Shown in pieces: positions 6,758 through 14,656 of a stretch of 14,838 nucleotides of DNA; the stretch's first letter is position 1; each line of letters opens with the position of its first letter. This stretch comes from M0108 sp049654905 (lineage in GTDB: Bacteria > Pseudomonadota > Gammaproteobacteria > Chromatiales > Chromatiaceae): assembly GCA_049654905.1 (NCBI GenBank), contig JBASIS010000285.1, forward strand, positions 1 to 14,838, written 5' to 3'. Below the pieces are notes generated by a model. It made no database searches. It saw only the letters and a list, made by a program, of their open reading frames with translations, and was not told where the DNA came from. A program made the translations under genes and the position numbers.

Positions 6758-9484
6758 ATGACGATCCGCCGCCTCTCTTCCCGCACTCACCGGCTCGACC
6801 AGAGCTTTCTGGCCGAGCAACTTCAGGGCGCCCGTTCCTATCACCGTATCGCCGGCTACTTCACCAGCTCCCTGTTCGAGATCGCCCACGAGTGGCTGGA
6901 ATCCGTCCAGGAGGTGCGCATCGTCTGCAACGTGGATCTGGCCCCGGAAGACCTGAAGGTCGCCCAACTGCGGGAGGCGCGGATGCTGGGGCGCTGGAAC
7001 GAGCGCTCCATCGAGGCTGAATCCCTGCTCAATCGCGAGCGCTACCAGCGGCTGGATGCCTTTCTGGCCCGGCGCGGCCAGGTGATCCGGGTAGCACCGG
7101 ACAGTATCTGCGGCTTCGTCCATGGCAAGGCTGGCGTCATCGAGCGGGCCGACGGGCGCAGGGTCGGCTTCATCGGCTCCATGAACGAGACCCGTCACGG
7201 CTGGCAGCGCCATTACGAGATTCTCTGGGAAGATGACTCGCCCGAGGGCGTGGCCTGGATCGAGGCCGAGTTCGAGTACCTCTGGCAGGCCGCCAAGCCC
7301 CTGCCGGAGGCGGTGTGCCGCGAGGTCCGGCGGCGGGGCCGGCGTTTCGAGGTCGGCCTGCCCGATATCCAGTCCGATGAGCTGCTGGCCCCGGCGGCCC
7401 TCGTCGAGTCGCCCCTTTACCGGGAGGGACTCGCTCTCCAACCCTGGCAGCAGGGCTTTGTCGGAGAGTGCCTGCGCCATTTCCAAGATCACGGCCAGGT
7501 GCGGCTCCTGCTGGCGGACGAGGTGGGCCTGGGCAAGACCCTCTCCCTGGGTAGCGCCGCCCTGACCCTTTGCTTGCTGATGGAGAAGGCGCATCGCCGT
7601 CGCAAGCCCATCGTCATTTTCGCCCCGGCCACCCTTTGCGAGCAGTGGCAGACGGAGATGATCGACAAGCTCGGCATCCCCTGTGCCTGCTGGCACTCGG
7701 CGCGCAAGGTCTGGCTCGATCCCGAGGAGCGGACGATCTCGCCCACGGGCCCCGAACACATCGCCCGTTGCCCTCTGCGCATTGGCATCGTCTCCACCGG
7801 CCTCATGGTCCAGCCCTCCGAGGAGAAGCAGATCCTGATGGGCATCGGTTATGGTCTGGTGATCCTTGACGAGGCCCACAAGGCGCGCACCCGCCAGGGA
7901 CTGGGCGCGGACGCGGGGGCGCCGAACGGCCTGCTGACCTTTATGCTGAGCCTGGCGGATCGTGCCGATCATCTGCTGCTGGGCACCGCCACGCCCATCC
8001 AAACCCGGGCCGAGGATCTGTGGGACCTGATGCGGGTGTTGCATCGCGGGAGCAACGGTTTTGTCCTCGGCAATGCCCTGGCGCCCTGGCATCACCCCTC
8101 GCGCGTGCTGCCCATCCTGAGCGGCGCCCAGCAAGTGGATGACCTGGACTACGGTTGGCACCTGCTGCGCTCACCCCTGCCGACCACGGACTCGACCAAC
8201 GAGCCCAATGCCCGGCGGCTGTTCCACAACCTGCGCGAAGAGCTGGGGCTGAACCCGCGGGCGCATCTGGCCGGGTCCTTGACCGAGTTGCCGGGCGACC
8301 TGCGGGACGACCTGGAGATCGAGCTGGAGCGGGTCATCGACGGGGCCAGCTTCTTTCAGCGCGAGAATCCCCTCGTGCGCCATGTGGTCTTGCGCAAGCG
8401 GACGACCCTGGAAGCCCGCGGCCTGCTGGACAGGATTGCCGTCAACGTCCACCCCGACGCGGGCTTGATCAAGGACCCGCATCGCTGCAATGCCCATCTG
8501 GCCCTGCGCACCACGCCGGATTTCGATCGGGCTTACGGCGAGGCCCGGAATTTTGGGGGAGTGCTCGCCCGGCGGGGTAAGGGCGGCGGCTTCATGAAGA
8601 ACCTGATGCAGCAGCGGGTCTGCTCCAGCGTCGTCGCGGGCATCAATACCGCTACTCGCCTGCTGGCCGGCAAGACCGAGACGGAAGAGACCGAGGAGGC
8701 CGAGGAGGAAGTGGCCATCCAGGACGACGAGGAGCGGGCCGCCCTGGAGACCCTGATCCTGACCCTGGAGGGGATGGATGACGCCCCCAAGCTGCGGGCT
8801 ATCCGTTACTACCTCAACGAGGAGGGCTGGTTGGCGCTGGGTTGCATTATCTTCAGCCAGTATTACGACACGGCGCGCTGGGTCGCGGACGCCCTGGCCG
8901 CCGAGCATCCGGGCGAGATCATCGGCCTTTATGCCGGCGCGGACCGCAGCCGGCTCTACCGGGACGGCCAGGTGGTCGGCATCGCCCGCGAGGAACTCAA
9001 GCGCAGGGTCGCCGACCATGACATCCGCATCATGGTCGCCACGGATGCCGCCTGCGAGGGTCTGAACCTCCAGACCCTGGGGACCCTCGTCAACGTCGAT
9101 CTACCCTGGAATCCGACCCGGCTTGAACAACGCATCGGCCGTATTAAGCGCTTCGGCCAGGCGCGCCCGGTGGTGGACATGCTGAATCTGGTTCACCAGG
9201 GCACGGTGGATGAAATCGTCTATGCCCGCCTGTCGGAGCGGATGCGCAACCGCTACGACCTCTTCGGTGGCCTGCCCGACACCATCCGCGACGATTGGAT
9301 CGAGAATATCGAAACCCTGGGCGAGCGGATGGACCGCTACATCGAGGAGCGCCGCCAGGCCACCGGCTTTGATTTGCGCTACAACGACAGCATCAAGCCG
9401 ACGGATAACGCCTGGCGTGACTGCGCCGGGGTGCTCTCCCGGCGGGATTTCGACAACCTCATGCGTCAGGGCTGGGGGGGTTAG
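6758..9484 (+). CDS. Phospholipase D-like / SNF2-family helicase fusion, anti-phage
   Basis: This 908-residue two-module protein begins with a PLD-like nuclease domain (residues about 1-165) carrying one HxK motif (His122, Lys124 in VHGKAGVIE) and a downstream Asn143 in GSMNETRHGW. The canonical aspartate five residues after Lys is a glutamate (Glu129). A single motif implies that a dimer would build the active site. An SF2/SNF2 helicase follows: Walker A LADEVGLGKT (Lys260), DEAH box ILDEAHKAR (371-374), motif III LLGTATPIQ, and a second RecA lobe with IIFSQYYDTARWVADAL, motif V ATDAACEGLNLQ and motif VI QRIGRIKRFGQ (from 791). An acidic linker rich in Glu lies near residues 640-665. Single-chain PLD-helicases of this kind accompany DUF499/DUF1156 loci; they probably translocate on and cut unmodified DNA. 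The start is ATG 6758 with purine-rich GAGAGAAGG directly upstream. It is not overlapped with the preceding genes, unlike the rest of the operon. Confidence 0.9.
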   Translation: MTIRRLSSRTHRLDQSFLAEQLQGARSYHRIAGYFTSSLFEIAHEWLESVQEVRIVCNVDLAPEDLKVAQLREARMLGRWNERSIEAESLLNRERYQRLDAFLARRGQVIRVAPDSICGFVHGKAGVIERADGRRVGFIGSMNETRHGWQRHYEILWEDDSPEGVAWIEAEFEYLWQAAKPLPEAVCREVRRRGRRFEVGLPDIQSDELLAPAALVESPLYREGLALQPWQQGFVGECLRHFQDHGQVRLLLADEVGLGKTLSLGSAALTLCLLMEKAHRRRKPIVIFAPATLCEQWQTEMIDKLGIPCACWHSARKVWLDPEERTISPTGPEHIARCPLRIGIVSTGLMVQPSEEKQILMGIGYGLVILDEAHKARTRQGLGADAGAPNGLLTFMLSLADRADHLLLGTATPIQTRAEDLWDLMRVLHRGSNGFVLGNALAPWHHPSRVLPILSGAQQVDDLDYGWHLLRSPLPTTDSTNEPNARRLFHNLREELGLNPRAHLAGSLTELPGDLRDDLEIELERVIDGASFFQRENPLVRHVVLRKRTTLEARGLLDRIAVNVHPDAGLIKDPHRCNAHLALRTTPDFDRAYGEARNFGGVLARRGKGGGFMKNLMQQRVCSSVVAGINTATRLLAGKTETEETEEAEEEVAIQDDEERAALETLILTLEGMDDAPKLRAIRYYLNEEGWLALGCIIFSQYYDTARWVADALAAEHPGEIIGLYAGADRSRLYRDGQVVGIAREELKRRVADHDIRIMVATDAACEGLNLQTLGTLVNVDLPWNPTRLEQRIGRIKRFGQARPVVDMLNLVHQGTVDEIVYARLSERMRNRYDLFGGLPDTIRDDWIENIETLGERMDRYIEERRQATGFDLRYNDSIKPTDNAWRDCAGVLSRRDFDNLMRQGWGG

Positions 9485-9504
9485 CCAGGACGCCGGCAGC
9501 CGCG

Positions 9505-10410
9505 CTAGGCGTTGCGCCCGGCGGGATGCTCGGCCATCCAGTGGCGGGCAATCTCCTCCCGCCGGCAGATCCACACCCGGTCGTGGCTTTGCACATAATC
9601 CAGAAAGCGCCCCAGGGCCATGGCGCGGGCCGGATGACCGCTGATGCGGCCGTGGAGCCCGACACTCATCATCTTGGGATGCCGCGCGCCCTCCCCCCAG
9701 AGGAAGTCGAAGGCGTCCTTGAGCAGGCTGAAGAAGTCGTCCCCACCGGCGAAACCGTGCGGCAGCAGGTAGCGGGCGTCGTTGTTGACCAGGGTGTAAG
9801 GGATGATCAGGTGGGCGGGCGATCCGGGGAGCCAATAGGGCAGATCGTCGTTATAGGCGTCCGAACTGTAGAGGAGGCGGCCCTCCTCCCGCAGGAGCTG
9901 GCGGGTATGGTGACTGACGCGCCCCGTGTACCAACCCACCGGGCGTTGGCCGCTAAGCCGCTCGATGATGTCGAGGGTGCGACGGATGTGCCGCCGCTCT
10001 TCGTCCGCGGGGATGTCGCGATAGTCCAGCCAGCGATAGCCATGACCGGCGATCTCGTGCCCGGCCGCGCGCAGGGCCTGGGCGATGCCGGGGTTGAGCT
10101 CCAGGGCCTGGCCGACGACAAAGGCGGTCAGGGGCAGGCCGCGGGCGCTGAACAGGTCCAGGATGCGCCAGACGCCGGCGCGGGAGCCGTATTCATACAT
10201 CCCCTCGACGCTGAGGTCCCGTTCACCCAGGCGGGCGGGGCGGCCGGGCAGCTCGTGGAGATAGGCCTCGGACTGGGCGTCGCCGTTGAGGATGCAGGAC
10301 TCGGCGCCTTCCTCGATGTTGAGCACGAATTGCACCGCGACCCGGGCCTCGCCCGGCCAGAGCGGCTGGGGTGGGCGCCCGCCATAACCGACAAGGTCGC
10401 GGTCGGCCAT
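9505..10410 (-). CDS. puuE: PuuE-like polysaccharide deacetylase family protein (putative allantoinase)
   Basis: This 301-residue NodB-fold protein carries the PuuE signature blocks. NIEEGAE (31-37) stands where PuuE has NYEEGGE. MYEYGSRAGVWR (71-82), EIAGHGYRWLDY (119-130), RPVGWYTGR (156-164) and GLHGRISGHP (251-260) follow in the family order. PuuE hydrolyses allantoin to allantoate in some bacteria without the classical metal-dependent allantoinase. No urate-pathway neighbours are visible here, so the substrate may instead be another amide or an N-acetylated compound. The start is ATG at 10410-10408, giving the typical roughly 300-residue length and the N-terminus MADRDLVGYGGRPP; a longer in-frame extension to 10668 is unlike the family. 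It overlaps the upstream GNAT stop by one base (TGATG). It converges on the helicase gene with a 20-base gap. Confidence 0.78.
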   Translation of the reverse strand: MADRDLVGYGGRPPQPLWPGEARVAVQFVLNIEEGAESCILNGDAQSEAYLHELPGRPARLGERDLSVEGMYEYGSRAGVWRILDLFSARGLPLTAFVVGQALELNPGIAQALRAAGHEIAGHGYRWLDYRDIPADEERRHIRRTLDIIERLSGQRPVGWYTGRVSHHTRQLLREEGRLLYSSDAYNDDLPYWLPGSPAHLIIPYTLVNNDARYLLPHGFAGGDDFFSLLKDAFDFLWGEGARHPKMMSVGLHGRISGHPARAMALGRFLDYVQSHDRVWICRREEIARHWMAEHPAGRNA

Positions 10411-11282
10411 CAGCCCAGCTCGAAGGTGGTGACGCCGAAGATGCGCGAATGGGCGAGATCGGGGGTGGGACCCAAATACATGCGGGCGCAGCCAAAGACC
10501 TCGACCATCTCTTCCTGGCGAGCCAGCTCCAGGGCGGCGGGATGGTTCTCCGGGGTGTCGAGGAAGAGGGGCCCGCCAGCGGCGAAGCCGGCCAGGTGGG
10601 CATAGAGGGCCCTGGCGGCCGAGGCGTCGTCGGCGAACAGGGGGCCGATTTTGCAGCCTTCGCCACACCGGCGGATTACGCCGTAGCCGCTCAGTCGGCC
10701 AGCGCGGCGGCAGCCCAGGGCGAGGGCGTCGGGTTGGCTGATCCAGCCGGCCAGGAAGGTCGGGCGGGGGGCGGGGAAGCAGGTGCGGTCGTAAGCGAGA
10801 ACCTGATCGAACGGCACCTGGGCCAGGGGGACTAGCGCTTCGTCGCCAGGTGGCGGGGTTGGGGGCTGATCCGGGATCTCGGCGCGAAACCGGATATCGC
10901 GATGGGAGAAAACGAAGCCACCCTTGGCGTAGTAGTCCTGCATATTAAAGACGCCATCCATGCCGATGGTCGCGCCGGGGCGCAGCCGGGCGAGCAGGCG
11001 CTCGCGGCGGGCGTGCCAGAGGCGATCGCCGAGACCCTGGCCGCGAAACTCGGGCCGCACGATGAAGAAACCCATAAAGCCAAATTCACCCTGATAAGCG
11101 GTGATGGCCCCGCCCCCAATCAATTCGCCGTCGAGGTCGGCGGCGATGAAGGCGTCGGGGTCGGTGGCCCAGAAGACTTCGGCGTCATGCCGGCCCGGGT
11201 TCCAGCCCTCCCGGGCCGCCCAGGTGACGAGTTCGTCCACCTCGGGACGGGTCATGTTGCGGATCATTAGCTTAGGGGTCAT
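10410..11282 (-). CDS. Two-domain GNAT acetyltransferase (Acetyltransf_18/DUF1248-like C-terminus)
   Basis: This soluble protein has 290 residues. The N-terminal GNAT domain (about 5-140) shows the acetyl-CoA loop RPEFRGQGLGDRLW (76-89) after the FGFMGFFIV strand, and then GVFNMQDYYAKGGFVFSHR. The C-terminal domain (about 160-290) has the layout of the second domain of YitH/HolE-like proteins: DRTCFPAPRPTFLAGWI, then a GRLSGYGVIRRC strand pair and GPLFADDASAARALYAHL. The substrate is unknown; this two-domain group acetylates small amines or amino-acid-like compounds. Start ATG 11282-11280 has a good GAGAGG Shine-Dalgarno (reverse of 11289-11294) six bases upstream. It is the first gene of a two-gene unit with the PuuE-like enzyme, suggesting acetylation and amide hydrolysis in one small pathway, which is inference. 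Confidence 0.8.
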   Translation of the reverse strand: MTPKLMIRNMTRPEVDELVTWAAREGWNPGRHDAEVFWATDPDAFIAADLDGELIGGGAITAYQGEFGFMGFFIVRPEFRGQGLGDRLWHARRERLLARLRPGATIGMDGVFNMQDYYAKGGFVFSHRDIRFRAEIPDQPPTPPPGDEALVPLAQVPFDQVLAYDRTCFPAPRPTFLAGWISQPDALALGCRRAGRLSGYGVIRRCGEGCKIGPLFADDASAARALYAHLAGFAAGGPLFLDTPENHPAALELARQEEMVEVFGCARMYLGPTPDLAHSRIFGVTTFELG

Positions 11283-11312
11283 GGGCAGCCTCTCGTGGGT
11301 GGTTCGGGGCGA

Positions 11313-11341
11313 AGGCTAAGCGCGCGTCGGATGGCCGTCAA
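11313..11341 (-). promoter_or_regulatory. Candidate sigma70 promoter for the GNAT/puuE unit
   Basis: Read on the - strand, TTGACG (11341-11336) is followed after 17 bases by TAGCCT (11318-11313). The -35 element is close to consensus, while the -10 matches at only three positions. Transcription would start near 11307, leaving a short leader of about 25 bases that includes the Shine-Dalgarno. This is a motif reading only. Confidence 0.35.
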
Positions 11342-11374
11342 GGTGGGTCTGATCCGGTAAACCCCGAATAAAAT

Positions 11375-11402
11375 TTGGCATCCGCGCCGGGCGGGTCATA
11401 AT
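11375..11402 (+). promoter_or_regulatory. Candidate sigma70 promoter for lemA/M48
   Basis: TTGGCA (11375-11380), a 16-base GC-rich spacer and CATAAT (11397-11402) form a near-consensus sigma70 promoter. The expected start is near 11409, about 20 bases before the lemA ATG, with GGAGGA (11421-11426) as ribosome binding site. It lies in the 148-base divergent region shared with the - strand GNAT gene, where nothing else is apparent. Confidence 0.55.
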
Positions 11403-11430
11403 TTAGCCACTTGATCCACTGGAGGAACCC

Positions 11431-12027
11431 ATGGAACTCTCGACCGCCGTCATTCTCGCGATCGCCTTACTGGGGCTGTTCTACCTGGTTGCTATCTATA
11501 ACCGACTCGTGGCCTTGCGTAATCGCTTTCGTAACGCCTTTGCCCAGATCGAGGTGCAGCTCAAGCGCCGCCATGACCTGATCCCCAATCTGGTGGAGAT
11601 CGCCAAACGTTACCTGGCGCACGAGCGCGAGACCCTGGAGGCGGTGGTCGCCGCGCGACAGGGGGCGGTGGCGGGATTGGCGCGGGCGGCGGCGAATCCC
11701 GCGAACGCGGCGGCCATCACCGGGCTCGGCCAGGCGGAAGGGGTGCTGACGGGGGCCCTCGGGCGCCTGAATCTGGTCGTGGAGGCTTATCCGGACCTCA
11801 AGGCCGATGCCAATATGCGCCAATTGCACGAGGAACTGGCGAGCACGGAAAACAAGGTGGCCTTCGCCCGCCAGTCCTTCAACGATGAGGTGATGGCCTA
11901 CAACACCTATCGTCAATCCTTCCCACAGCACCTGCTGGCCGGCCTGTTCGGCCATGGCGAGGATGCGCGCTGGCTGGAATTCGCCGATAGCGCGGCGATC
12001 CAGCAGGCACCCAAGGTCAGCTTCTAG
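11431..12027 (+). CDS. lemA: LemA family membrane protein
   Basis: This 198-residue protein is the typical length for LemA. It has one N-terminal membrane helix (residues about 4-22, STAVILAIALLGLFYLVAI) and then the family's conserved helical block YNRLVALRNRFRNAF followed by QIEVQLKRRHDLIPNLVE (39-56). Long amphipathic helices with the LNLVVEAYPDLKAD and ASTENKVAFARQSFNDEV motifs complete the helical bundle. The molecular function of LemA is not well defined. It is very often encoded beside M48/HtpX-like peptidases, as here, suggesting a shared role in envelope maintenance. The start is supported by GGAGGA five bases upstream and a sigma70-like promoter. The M48 gene follows after 12 bases. 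Confidence 0.93.
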   Translation: MELSTAVILAIALLGLFYLVAIYNRLVALRNRFRNAFAQIEVQLKRRHDLIPNLVEIAKRYLAHERETLEAVVAARQGAVAGLARAAANPANAAAITGLGQAEGVLTGALGRLNLVVEAYPDLKADANMRQLHEELASTENKVAFARQSFNDEVMAYNTYRQSFPQHLLAGLFGHGEDARWLEFADSAAIQQAPKVSF

Positions 12028-12039
12028 CCGTCACGGCCC

Positions 12040-14004
12040 ATGGATTTCTTTGGTGCCCAGGATTCAGCCCGGCGGCGCGCGGGCTGGCTGCTATTGCTCT
12101 TCGGGCTGGGGGCCACCGGCCTGGTGGTCTTTACCAGCCTCTTGCTGATGTTCATCCTGGGTTTATTCGGGACCGTGACCGCCGCCGATCCGATGGGTAC
12201 CTGGATGGATTTCGATGGGCAGACCTTTGCCGGCTTCGCCATCCTGGTGACGGTCGTGATCGCCGCCGGCAGCCTCTATAAAATGGTGGTCCTGTCACGC
12301 GGCGGCGCCGCGGTGGCGGAGGCCCTGGGCGGGCGCCTGATCGCCCCGGACACGGATGATCCCGAAGCGCGCCGGGTACTGAATCTGGTGGAGGAAATGG
12401 CCATCGCCTCTGGGACTCCGGTGCCGACGGTCTATGTGCTGGAGGGGGAGGCCGGGATCAACGCCTTTGCCGCCGGTCTTACCCCCGCCACTGCCGTGAT
12501 CGGCTTGACTCAGGGGGCGGTGGACGGCCTGTCCCGTGACCAGCTCCAAGGGGTGATAGGCCATGAATTCAGCCATATTCTCAACGGCGACATGCGGTTG
12601 AATATCCGTTTGGCGGGCCTGCTGCACGGGATTCTGCTCATCGGCCTGATCGGGCGGGGGTTGGTCCAGGCCGGTGGACATGGGGCGGGCCGACGCGGGC
12701 GTGACAGCTTTGCCTTCATGTTGGTGGGGGCGGGGCTCGTGGCCACGGGCGCCTTTGGCACCCTCTTCGCTAATCTCATCAAGGCCGCCGTGAGCCGGCA
12801 GCGCGAGTTTCTTGCGGATGCCTCCGCTGTCCAGTTCACCCGTAATCCCCAGGGTATTGCCGGGGCTCTCAAGCGTATCGGGGCGGCAAGCCACGCGGGC
12901 CTGCTCGTCCATCCCCGGGCTCCGGAGATGAGCCATGCCTATTTCACTCAGGGGGTCAGCTCCTTCCTGGGGCGCCTGGTCGCCACCCATCCACCCCTGG
13001 AAAGGCGCATCCGGCGCCTCGAACCCGGCTGGAACGGGCGTTTCGAGGAGACCCCGAGGGCAGCCGAGCCACCGCCGGACGCAAAGCCTCGGGATCTGTC
13101 CCTGGCCTCGGGTCTTGCCAGCCCTACAAGTGCCTTCCCGGCCGCCGCGGTCGTGACGGGTCTTACCGAGGCGACCCAGGCGGCCATTGCCCAGATCGGC
13201 CGGCCCGACGAGACCCATCTGCGTTACGCCCATGCCCTGATCGGCGAGTTGCACCCAACCCTGCGTTGGGCGGCGCGCGAATCCTATGGTGCCCAGGCCT
13301 TGATCTTTGCTTTGCTCCTGGATCGCGATGCCGCCATCCACCAGCACCAGATTGCTCATCTGGACAGGCATGCCGATGCGGGCCTGGGCGCGGAGACCGA
13401 GCGTCTCTTTCCCGCCGTCCTGGCGACCCGGCGTGAGCATCGCCTACCCCTGCTTGACCTGTCCCTGCCCGCGCTGCGCCAGCTCTCCGCGCCCCAGGCC
13501 CAGGGCTTCAGGTCGGCTCTGGAGGTACTGATCGCGGCCGACGGGCGGGTCAGGCTCTTTGAGTGGTGCCTGTCCCGCATCCTGCTGGCTGGACTGGCGC
13601 CGGAGGTCGATAACAGCCGGCAAGGGGCTAAGGCGCTGGCTGAATGCGCCGATCTCGCCGCCGATTGCGCCCTCATCCTGTCGCTACTGGCCCGGATTCA
13701 GGACACGGGCGATGCCGTCCGGCTGGCCTCGACCGCCGCCCTCCAGGCCATCGGTCTGTCCCAACCCCTGCCCCTGGCGGATGAGAGGTCCGTTGATCAC
13801 CAGGCCCTCGATCAGGCGCTGGAGCGTTTGACGGCGCTGAAGCCCCAGGCCAAGCATCGGTTGTTGCAAGCCTGCGCGGCCGTCATTCTGGCGGATGAGC
13901 AGGTCGTACCCGCGGAACTGGAGGTGCTGCGCGCCATCGGGGCTGTTTTAAACTGCCCCATACCGCCCCTGCAAATTCCCGCGCCTCGCCCGCAACCCGG
14001 CTGA
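12040..14004 (+). CDS. M48 family (HtpX-like) membrane metallopeptidase with long C-terminal extension
   Basis: The protein has 654 residues. Two N-terminal membrane segments (about 15-45 and 63-87) precede the peptidase domain. The zinc site is HEFSH (His175, Glu176, His179) in GVIGHEFSHILNGD, with the third ligand Glu256 in RQREFLADASAV. Two further hydrophobic segments (about 188-208 and 223-248) lie between them, as in HtpX. GVSSFLGRLVATHPPLERRI (about 305-324) closes the canonical domain. HtpX itself is about 290 residues, so the last 330 or so are an extra helical region. Its end (AAVILADEQVVPAELEVLRA) looks TerB-like, an inference from pattern only. It likely degrades damaged membrane proteins from the cytoplasmic side. 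It is co-transcribed with lemA; no clear Shine-Dalgarno precedes the ATG, so translation may depend on coupling. Confidence 0.9.
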   Translation: MDFFGAQDSARRRAGWLLLLFGLGATGLVVFTSLLLMFILGLFGTVTAADPMGTWMDFDGQTFAGFAILVTVVIAAGSLYKMVVLSRGGAAVAEALGGRLIAPDTDDPEARRVLNLVEEMAIASGTPVPTVYVLEGEAGINAFAAGLTPATAVIGLTQGAVDGLSRDQLQGVIGHEFSHILNGDMRLNIRLAGLLHGILLIGLIGRGLVQAGGHGAGRRGRDSFAFMLVGAGLVATGAFGTLFANLIKAAVSRQREFLADASAVQFTRNPQGIAGALKRIGAASHAGLLVHPRAPEMSHAYFTQGVSSFLGRLVATHPPLERRIRRLEPGWNGRFEETPRAAEPPPDAKPRDLSLASGLASPTSAFPAAAVVTGLTEATQAAIAQIGRPDETHLRYAHALIGELHPTLRWAARESYGAQALIFALLLDRDAAIHQHQIAHLDRHADAGLGAETERLFPAVLATRREHRLPLLDLSLPALRQLSAPQAQGFRSALEVLIAADGRVRLFEWCLSRILLAGLAPEVDNSRQGAKALAECADLAADCALILSLLARIQDTGDAVRLASTAALQAIGLSQPLPLADERSVDHQALDQALERLTALKPQAKHRLLQACAAVILADEQVVPAELEVLRAIGAVLNCPIPPLQIPAPRPQPG

Positions 14005-14010
14005 ATTTTT

Positions 14011-14035
14011 AACCCGGGCGCGTTTGGCGGGTTTT
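14011..14035 (+). terminator. Possible weak intrinsic terminator after the M48 gene
   Basis: AACCCG (14011-14016) pairs with CGGGTT (14028-14033) across an 11-base loop, and the right arm runs into TTTT (14032-14035). The stem is short and the T-run is brief, so termination would be partial. No convincing promoter was found between here and the lipoprotein gene, so read-through may express that gene. Confidence 0.35.
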
Positions 14036-14104
14036 GCTATCGGGAAATAGGCAGGTCCCACCGGATAAAAACCAATGGCAAATTCCTGGAGGACACTTCG
14101 GCCG

Positions 14105-14623
14105 ATGAAGCCGCTTTCGTTAATCACCCTTGGTCTGTTACTGCCGCTTTGGCTCCTGGGCGGATGTGGCACGAGTCGGGAAGTTCAGTACAGCGACCCT
14201 CGGGTTGACGGCTGGGAACATCAACCCCCGGCTTTCAAATCAGTTGTTATTAAGGTTAAATCGGAAGTCCCCGGGACCGGGGAGGCGGAAAAACAGCTTA
14301 ATTTTTCCCTGGAGGTCGAGTTCCTTTACAGGAAGAAATTAATCGTCAAGTCTGGCGGTGATATAGAGGTTGTCGTGGTCATTAAATCCCTCCAGGACGT
14401 ACCACGAGAGAGCCGGGTTTGGTTAGGCAGCCTGGCGGGAAGCGCGACATTGCTCGCGGAGGTCCGGGTTGTGGGGAAAAAATCAAAACCCTTTACGTTT
14501 ACCGTTGAAACGGTTTCGCGCGGCGCCGGCACCACGGATGATTTTTTGACCGGCAAGGGCGGCAGTACTCAGGATATGCTGGAGCGCACGGCGGAACTCA
14601 TTGTTGCGGAACTGGTCCCCTAG
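14105..14623 (+). CDS. DUF4410-like outer-membrane/periplasmic lipoprotein
   Basis: This 172-residue lipoprotein has an N-terminus MKPLSLITLGLLLPLWLLGGC, a short basic n-region, a hydrophobic core and a lipobox LGGC with Cys21 as the predicted lipidated residue. The residue after Cys is Gly, so default sorting to the outer membrane is expected. The mature part is beta-rich, with RVWLGSLAGSATLLAEVRVV and a GGSTQDMLERTAELIVAEL ending. These resemble the RxLxGxGAGSAxLxVEV block and the C-terminal helix of DUF4410 proteins, whose function is unknown. ATG 14105 is preferred over 14075 because it makes a proper signal peptide and has GGAGGA (14088-14093) 11 bases upstream. GC is lower than in lemA/M48. 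The DUF4410 link is from pattern memory. Confidence 0.75.
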   Translation: MKPLSLITLGLLLPLWLLGGCGTSREVQYSDPRVDGWEHQPPAFKSVVIKVKSEVPGTGEAEKQLNFSLEVEFLYRKKLIVKSGGDIEVVVVIKSLQDVPRESRVWLGSLAGSATLLAEVRVVGKKSKPFTFTVETVSRGAGTTDDFLTGKGGSTQDMLERTAELIVAELVP

Positions 14624-14656
14624 CCGGGAATAATTAAACCCGTAAATTATTCCCGG
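14624..14656. terminator. Perfect 12-bp inverted repeat after the lipoprotein gene
   Basis: CCGGGAATAATT (14624-14635) and AATTATTCCCGG (14645-14656) are exact complements separated by a 9-base loop, starting one base after the lipoprotein stop. The stem is long and stable, but there is no T-run on either strand, so it is not a textbook intrinsic terminator. It may stop or protect the 3' end of mRNA from both directions, given the possible - strand ORF beyond it. Confidence 0.55.

Noticed and set aside
6689..8161. 490-codon open frame on the - strand
   Set aside because: Antisense to the PLD/helicase motifs (Walker A, DEAH); long antisense frames are expected at this GC content.
8680..8760. 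GAG-rich repeat-like stretch in the helicase gene
   Set aside because: It simply encodes an acidic Glu-rich linker between the helicase lobes; no regular DNA repeat unit.
9485..9504. Terminator between the converging helicase and PuuE-like genes
   Set aside because: The gap is 20 bases; only a loose CGCCGG/CCGGCG pairing with a 21-base loop and no T-run is seen.
9526..10605. 359-codon + strand frame
   Set aside because: Antisense to the PuuE-like gene, whose family motifs are clear; the + frame shows no recognisable domain.
10411..10668. N-terminal extension of the PuuE-like frame up to 10668
   Set aside because: It overlaps the GNAT C-terminal domain, is arginine/proline-rich noise, and the TGATG junction plus family length support the start at 10410.
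12295..13440. 381-codon - strand frame opposite the M48 gene
   Set aside because: Shadow of the peptidase coding region; no motifs or ribosome binding site.
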